A DNA stretch of 64,000 nt, taken from the NCBI GenBank assembly GCA_021464415.1, contig CM038469.1:9526501-9590500 (forward strand), given 5' to 3'. Position 1 is the stretch's first letter, and each line of letters opens with the position of its first letter. A program made the position numbers and the translations under genes. Source of the DNA: Lonicera japonica. Its lineage: Eukaryota > Streptophyta > Magnoliopsida > Dipsacales > Caprifoliaceae. Shown one piece after another: positions 59,470 to 64,000 of this stretch. The notes beneath the pieces were generated by a model. The model worked only from the letters and a program-made list of their open reading frames with translations. It was not told the origin of the DNA and searched no databases.

Positions 59470-60129
59470 GGCTCTTCTAAAACTATAATGAAATTAAAAC
59501 TAGAACACTATATTTTGAATAGGCTAGTGATAGAAACTTATAAGTAAAGATTGTGGGGAAACTTGTAGGCTTGTTTTTATTAGTTGAGTTGCATTAGGTT
59601 TTGCATTAGGTATGACTCATATTAATTTTTGGTAGGTAAGATATGTGGGAATAGTGAAATATTTCCAAGAGTTAGTTCATCAACATTAGTGTGTATTGCG
59701 TATCTAAGTCTCAACGTGCCACGGACTTGGGAACAATTAATATTGCTTTCAGGAGCAAGCAAGGTCTGCAAAAGTGAAATCAAGTCAATACTAATATATA
59801 TACTAACATTGCAGTCCATATTTTACTGCAATGTGAACTTTGCAGTCCATATTTTTAGTGCAAAGTTCATATTGCAGTCCATATTTCATTGCAATATGAA
59901 CTTTGCAGTCCATATTTTTTGTGAAAATTTCATACAAAGGGGTAATTTAGGTAATACATAACATGTTTTTATTAATTAAATGATATTTAAATTTATTCAA
60001 ATACATTTATTTAAAATATAAAACAAAATAGGCCTCTTACACTAATTACCAATTAAAAATAGGCCCTTCATTCAAACAAATATTATTCATTGGATTTTTG
60101 GTAAAAATCAATGTATAATAAGCCCTTCT
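59470..60129. other. 5' flank of the GDSL gene
   Basis: Includes the promoter side of the GDSL gene and the repeat at 59809-59925; otherwise AT-rich. Confidence 0.4.
59809..59925 (+). repeat. 31-bp tandem repeat
   Basis: GCAGTCCATATTT starts at about 59811, 59842, 59874 and 59905, with a period of 31-32. Alternate spacers (TGCAATGTGAACTT, GCAAAGTTCATATT) are partly complementary, so neighbouring units can fold. It sits upstream of the GDSL gene. Confidence 0.75.
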
Positions 60130-60190
60130 ACCTAATTTCTAGCTTTAATTAACTACTAACCCATTTCTCATCTCTTTTAATTATTTTTCT

Positions 60191-60221
<31 letters not shown>

Positions 60222-61530
60222 CTATCTATCTATTACTATAATTATTTAAATCAGAAAGCTATTTCGAGTTATTAAAGCTTTGTCAAATTTTCAAATTTAT
60301 CTTTACAAACTTTTAATTTGAAAAAACCCTTTACAATATAGCATAAGTAATACAATTTGAACCATCGCTATCAGTGAAAGGTGCTACAGCCCTCAAGTGC
60401 TACACTAATTATTTTATAAACATTTTTTCTTATAATTAATTATATCCAAATAACACATGCATGATGTGTACTCAAAACTCAAGCATATATATAAATCCCA
60501 CAATGTACAAAAATGTTATATATATTTATATGTACATTATTCTTATAAACAATCGTACAGAAGTAACAGCACCCAATTAACTAAGCACAAGCCCAAATTG
60601 TTAAAATGCAGGTATAGTAGTCCAAGCCCATTTAAACAAGCCCATCACAATTGTAAATGAAGTTGCTATTCCCAAACTTTATTTCCATTCTCTTTTCTTT
60701 CTTTTTTTTTTTTATTTAAATTGCAAGCTTACCCATCACCCTTTTTTTTTCCCTGGGGGGGGGTAGGATTTCTCAATAAGAAATAGGCTTTTTTTCTTTT
60801 GCCGCCTTCCTCTTAAATTGAATCAAAAGCCTATCTATGTGGTTGAGATACAATACAATTCTTCTTAAATTAAATCAACGACTTATTTATGTGATTGAGG
60901 TGCACATTATAATATATTAATTATGTGTCAAATGAAAATTAGAGAAACATGATCCATCAACCAATTTGAAAATAAAGAGTTCCAACTTTTCGAAAAAGTA
61001 GAAGCAAAAGCATGGCGAGTTAAACTGTGAGCAACATTATTATAATCGCGCCAATGTAACAATATTAAAAAAACATGTTGTTTTCCCTCAAGAACACCGG
61101 GATATTTGAAATAATTTATCCAAATTCATTAAGACATTGATCACTTGGGATAATAAAATCAATGGCCGTCTTAGAATCACTTGAGATAATAAGATCAATG
61201 GCCGTCTTAGAATCACTTTCGAGCACAATTTCAAGCATATCAATCTCAACTATCAATGCAATTTCCTTTGCATGCAATAGCTAACAATTCAGCCATAAAA
61301 AACAAAAATGCACCTTCCTTGTGCACCAAAGCAGCTAGGAGCAGGCCACCTGCAGCGAAGCAGCCAAGTCCGACGTCATTTACTTGCATGATTAATGGAC
61401 ATAACAAAATGTGGATATATCATATCACCACAATTATTTTTAACCTTTTCTTGTGCATATCAACATGCACATTTTGTTTTTCTTGAGATAATCAACGTGC
61501 ACCGTCAGAGCATCTCTAACAATATTGAGT
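60130..61530 (-). repeat. Long dispersed inverted duplication, arm 2
   Basis: Reverse counterpart of 2889-5215 (see there). It lacks the 3381-3939 insertion. It contains the SINE-like repeat in reverse (60232-60465) and the RNase H remnant on the minus strand (61080-61400). The edge GTGCACCGTCAGAGCATCTC mirrors arm 1. Confidence 0.75.
61080..61400 (-). pseudogene. RNase H-like remnant, copy 2
   Basis: Minus-strand translation includes GGLLLAALVHKEGAFLFFMAE-type and ALIVEIDMLEIVLESDSKTAID segments, i.e. the RVT_3 acidic ESDSK motif is retained here. A roughly 33-base stretch with GATTCTAAGACGGCCATTGA is duplicated in tandem. No complete frame. Confidence 0.55.
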
Positions 61531-61602
61531 TGTTTTCAAAGCTAAGGTGATTTTAAGATCTATTTGTATATATAAGTTACTTTTTAACTTAATTAGGAGA
61601 TT

Positions 61603-61970
61603 ATTTATTTTTATTTTTTTCTCCAAATTTTAAAAACTCAACTCAAAATCAACTCTACTTTTACACTTCTCAAAATTTATTTCACTTTACTTTCTCTTTC
61701 TAAAAAAACTTTTAAGACACTATAACTTTAAATTCAAAAATTAAAATTAAATAAAAAATATATATTTAAAACATACTCGTCGATATCTACAAAATAAGAT
61801 CTATTGTGACTATATTTTGAATTTTTTTATGAGATTTTTTAGTTGGTTGAAAAAATTTCAAACAAAAACCAAATTCACTTTTCAACATACTTCCAAATTC
61901 TACCAAACACCATATTTTAAAAACTCAACTTAAAATCTCAACTCAAAACATCCACCAAACACCACCTTTT
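61603..61970. mobile_element. MITE, second copy of the 53371-53727 family
   Basis: Interior matches the NUP58 intron 1 element over about 290 bases. It lies within sequence shared by the two viral ORF1 copies (before TATAAATTAGACTTTGACC), where the copy at 15.9 kb has no such insert. Exact ends unclear because the left terminus is eroded. Confidence 0.6.
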
Positions 61971-63305
61971 ATAAATTAGACTTTGACCCTTACAGTTAGT
62001 TATAAATTAAATTTTAACCTCCCACAATTAAGAAAAAGACAAGAAAACCCATTTGGTATTAGAGGGCCGAGTTATCACAAACTCTTATCCTTACAGATTT
62101 CAAATAATAGACGTTGTTTAAATAAATGCTTTTGGGAATATTCTCTCGCATCCACGCTTCTATTTTTGGAACAAATCTAGACTACCAACCAATCCCGATT
62201 CACAACATCAGAGCAGAAGGGTGTTTATCTACACAGATTGAAGGTTGTTCTCATATAAAACACATACTTTTAAAGCACGCTGAAAGCAAGCAAGTAATTG
62301 CAAGAGTAATAAATTGCATATCAGACCAAAACCAATTTTTATTATTGGTTTTGCAATAGACCCATAAAGATTTCCAAAAGATCATATCAGACATCCAACT
62401 TCTTAATTTAGAGAATAAAAACAATACTAGACAGATTAAAATCATAGACCAACAAATTCCTTTAGATTTTGTTGCAACATTGAGAGAAATCCTTACTACT
62501 ACTAGATAAACGAAAATTATTTGCAAAGAGAAAAATTCTTCTTTAGAAACAAGAATTGTCGACCTAACGAAACGTATTCAATAGTTAGACATTGAGCTCA
62601 CAAAATTATCCACTGAGTAATCAAAAATTATGCCTAGACTACATAACTATATTCTAGAAATATAAAATACGAAAATAGTCAACTCGGATTGGAAAGAAGT
62701 ACTAGGAGGAATCATTCCTCAAGATATATTATATTTTTATCGAAGGATAATAGAGGAAATGAGCAATGAAAGATTCTCTTATAGATTTATAGAATCAGAA
62801 ATCAATAATGCTAATAAAGCAACGATGTGTATTCTAGATAGACTAAACTTCATTTTTACATCTATAGCGGCCACTTAAGATTATGAGCATAACTTTGCAT
62901 AAGGCCTAAGAAATGATTTGAAAGTTAAGACTAAATGATTAAGAACCTTTTATAATGACTTTGTTAAGTTCCAACAAAACTTAGCATACTATTTAGACCA
63001 TAAATAGGAAAACCATTTTAAGACTCAGGAAGTTACCATAAATGAATTTTGAGAAACTTTGGCTATGGTCGAAAAATAATTAAAAGAAATCATGAATGGA
63101 GTAAAAGCTATTTATGAAAAACGTAGCCAGACTAATCAAGCAGATTTAGACACACCTTATATTTTGATGTATGTCAATAAAATAGACAAGAATTTTAAGA
63201 CTTTAGAAGCTAAACTTGCAGAAGAAAACGCTTCTAGAAAAGACTTAGAAAATAAGAATGTGCAGGAATTAAAAAGATATATTACCAAAGCATATAGTTC
63301 TCTAA
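61971..63305 (+). pseudogene. Endogenous caulimovirid ORF1, N-terminal part, copy 2
   Basis: Matches 15938-17245. It retains a leader segment missing in copy 1 and a similar order of broken frames: IFGTNLDYQPI, SDWKEVLGGIIPQDIL, SEINNANKAT and a coiled-coil-like part ending near 63300. Each copy has its own stops. At 63305 the similarity ends abruptly in a new sequence starting TCTCGTTTGATTCGGG, so the copy is cut by another insertion. Confidence 0.65.
62054..62066 (+). promoter_or_regulatory. Degenerate tRNA-Met primer-binding site
   Basis: TGGTATTAGAGGG differs at three of thirteen positions from TGGTATCAGAGCC, the sequence complementary to the 3' end of plant initiator tRNA-Met used by Caulimoviridae to prime minus-strand DNA. 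Its place just before viral ORF1 supports the call. The same segment is deleted in copy 1 near 16018. Confidence 0.6.
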
Positions 63306-64000
63306 GGTCTCGTTTGATTCGGGTATTAAAAAGTGGGATGGGATTATTAATACCACTTTTTTTATAATACCTTGTTCGGTTCGTACAAATGCGTTGGAAT
63401 TATTAATATCGAGACTAACTTAATACCACTCTTTGTGGTATAATTTAATACTAGGGGAGAGGTGGTATTGTTTATCCGAGATTAAGAAAAATGAACCATA
63501 TATTTTCAAAAATGGCATTACTATTATAATATTTTCAAAAATGGCATTACTATTGATTAAGCCAAAATATTGCATTTTTATATGTATTTAGGTGGCTTAA
63601 TATGCATGAATTTGATTTTAATTATCCTAAATTGTTAAGAATTGAGATTTAATCATGAAATAGGATAGTATGTTTGTTTCTAGTGCATTATAACCTTTTT
63701 ACAGGTTAAAAATGAACAAGAACGAATCTAGAAGCAAATTCCCCCAAAGTTAGTCATTACCAGTCAAATTCGGAGCTGAATTGAGTTCAAGAAGTGAACC
63801 GAAAGCAAATTTCAAGATCAAGCATGAAGGAAGTTGATGGAAGAGACTAAGAGAAGCCAATAGAGCAGTTCCAAGCAAAGAAGAATCATTTGAATCAAAC
63901 CGAGCAATTTTTGAATGAAGAAGAGATTCACTGCGTGCATTGCCTCTGTTCCGGTAATTTCTGGTATTTATCCGTGCAGAATTTGAAGAAAACTCCAGAA
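63306..64000. other. Unassigned, with a TIR-like start
   Basis: GGTCTCGTTTGATTCGGGTATTAAAA at 63304 resembles a Harbinger-type MITE end. No right end was identified, though TATTAATA(C/T)CAC-like phrases recur up to about 63480. The last 300 bases are purine-rich and less AT-biased; no gene is supported. Confidence 0.35.

Noticed and set aside
59809..59925. Regularly spaced repeats as a CRISPR array
   Set aside because: Plant nuclear context, repeats too short and spacers self-similar and partly complementary; a simple tandem repeat explains it.

Overview
The window is a piece of a plant nuclear genome, most likely a eudicot. It is AT-rich, has GT-AG introns in four conserved plant genes, and carries a typical plant load of Ty3/gypsy LTR elements, non-LTR remnants, MITEs and an endogenous caulimovirid. 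It looks like a single locus of four intact genes embedded in transposon- and virus-derived DNA. No tRNA, rRNA or CRISPR array was seen.

Layout. 1-9 kb: gene-poor, with a decayed RNase H remnant, several MITEs and a broken DUF295-type (F-box associated) gene. 9.5-15.6 kb: two Ty3/gypsy fragments joined head to head. 15.9-31 kb: a large endogenous pararetrovirus block (Caulimoviridae, petuvirus/florendovirus-like). It holds a plus-strand movement/coat-protein part split by a 2.86-kb solo LTR, and a minus-strand protease-RT-RNase H-ORF2-promoter-leader part. A second, head-to-head copy of the promoter/leader part follows. 31.2-34 kb: a gypsy LTR fragment and a second, longer broken DUF295 gene. 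35.4-40.1 kb (minus): an 11-exon gene for a Lines-like protein (709 aa by my splice model). 40.4-43.4 kb: nested TIR elements. 44.0-46.1 kb (plus): an intronless PLS/E-class PPR gene. 47.1-54.5 kb (minus): NUP58, 6 exons and 498 aa, whose largest intron contains a hAT-like element with an 8-bp target duplication, itself carrying an antisense LINE fragment. 54.8-56.2 kb: a 1.37-kb foldback element. 57.1-59.5 kb (minus): a 5-exon GDSL esterase/lipase (376 aa). 60.1-61.5 kb: an inverted copy of the 2.9-5.2 kb segment. 62-63.3 kb: a second copy of the start of the viral ORF1, with a degenerate tRNA-Met primer-binding site.

The four host genes act in unrelated processes: a Lines-family protein of unknown plant role, organellar RNA processing, the nuclear pore, and a secreted hydrolase. 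They show no operon-like relationship. The most unusual content is the viral block. The movement/coat part and the polymerase part sit in separate pieces, and an unassigned ORF pair lies directly downstream of the viral promoter where ORF1 would be expected. Splice models were checked by frame continuity only; there is no transcript evidence.
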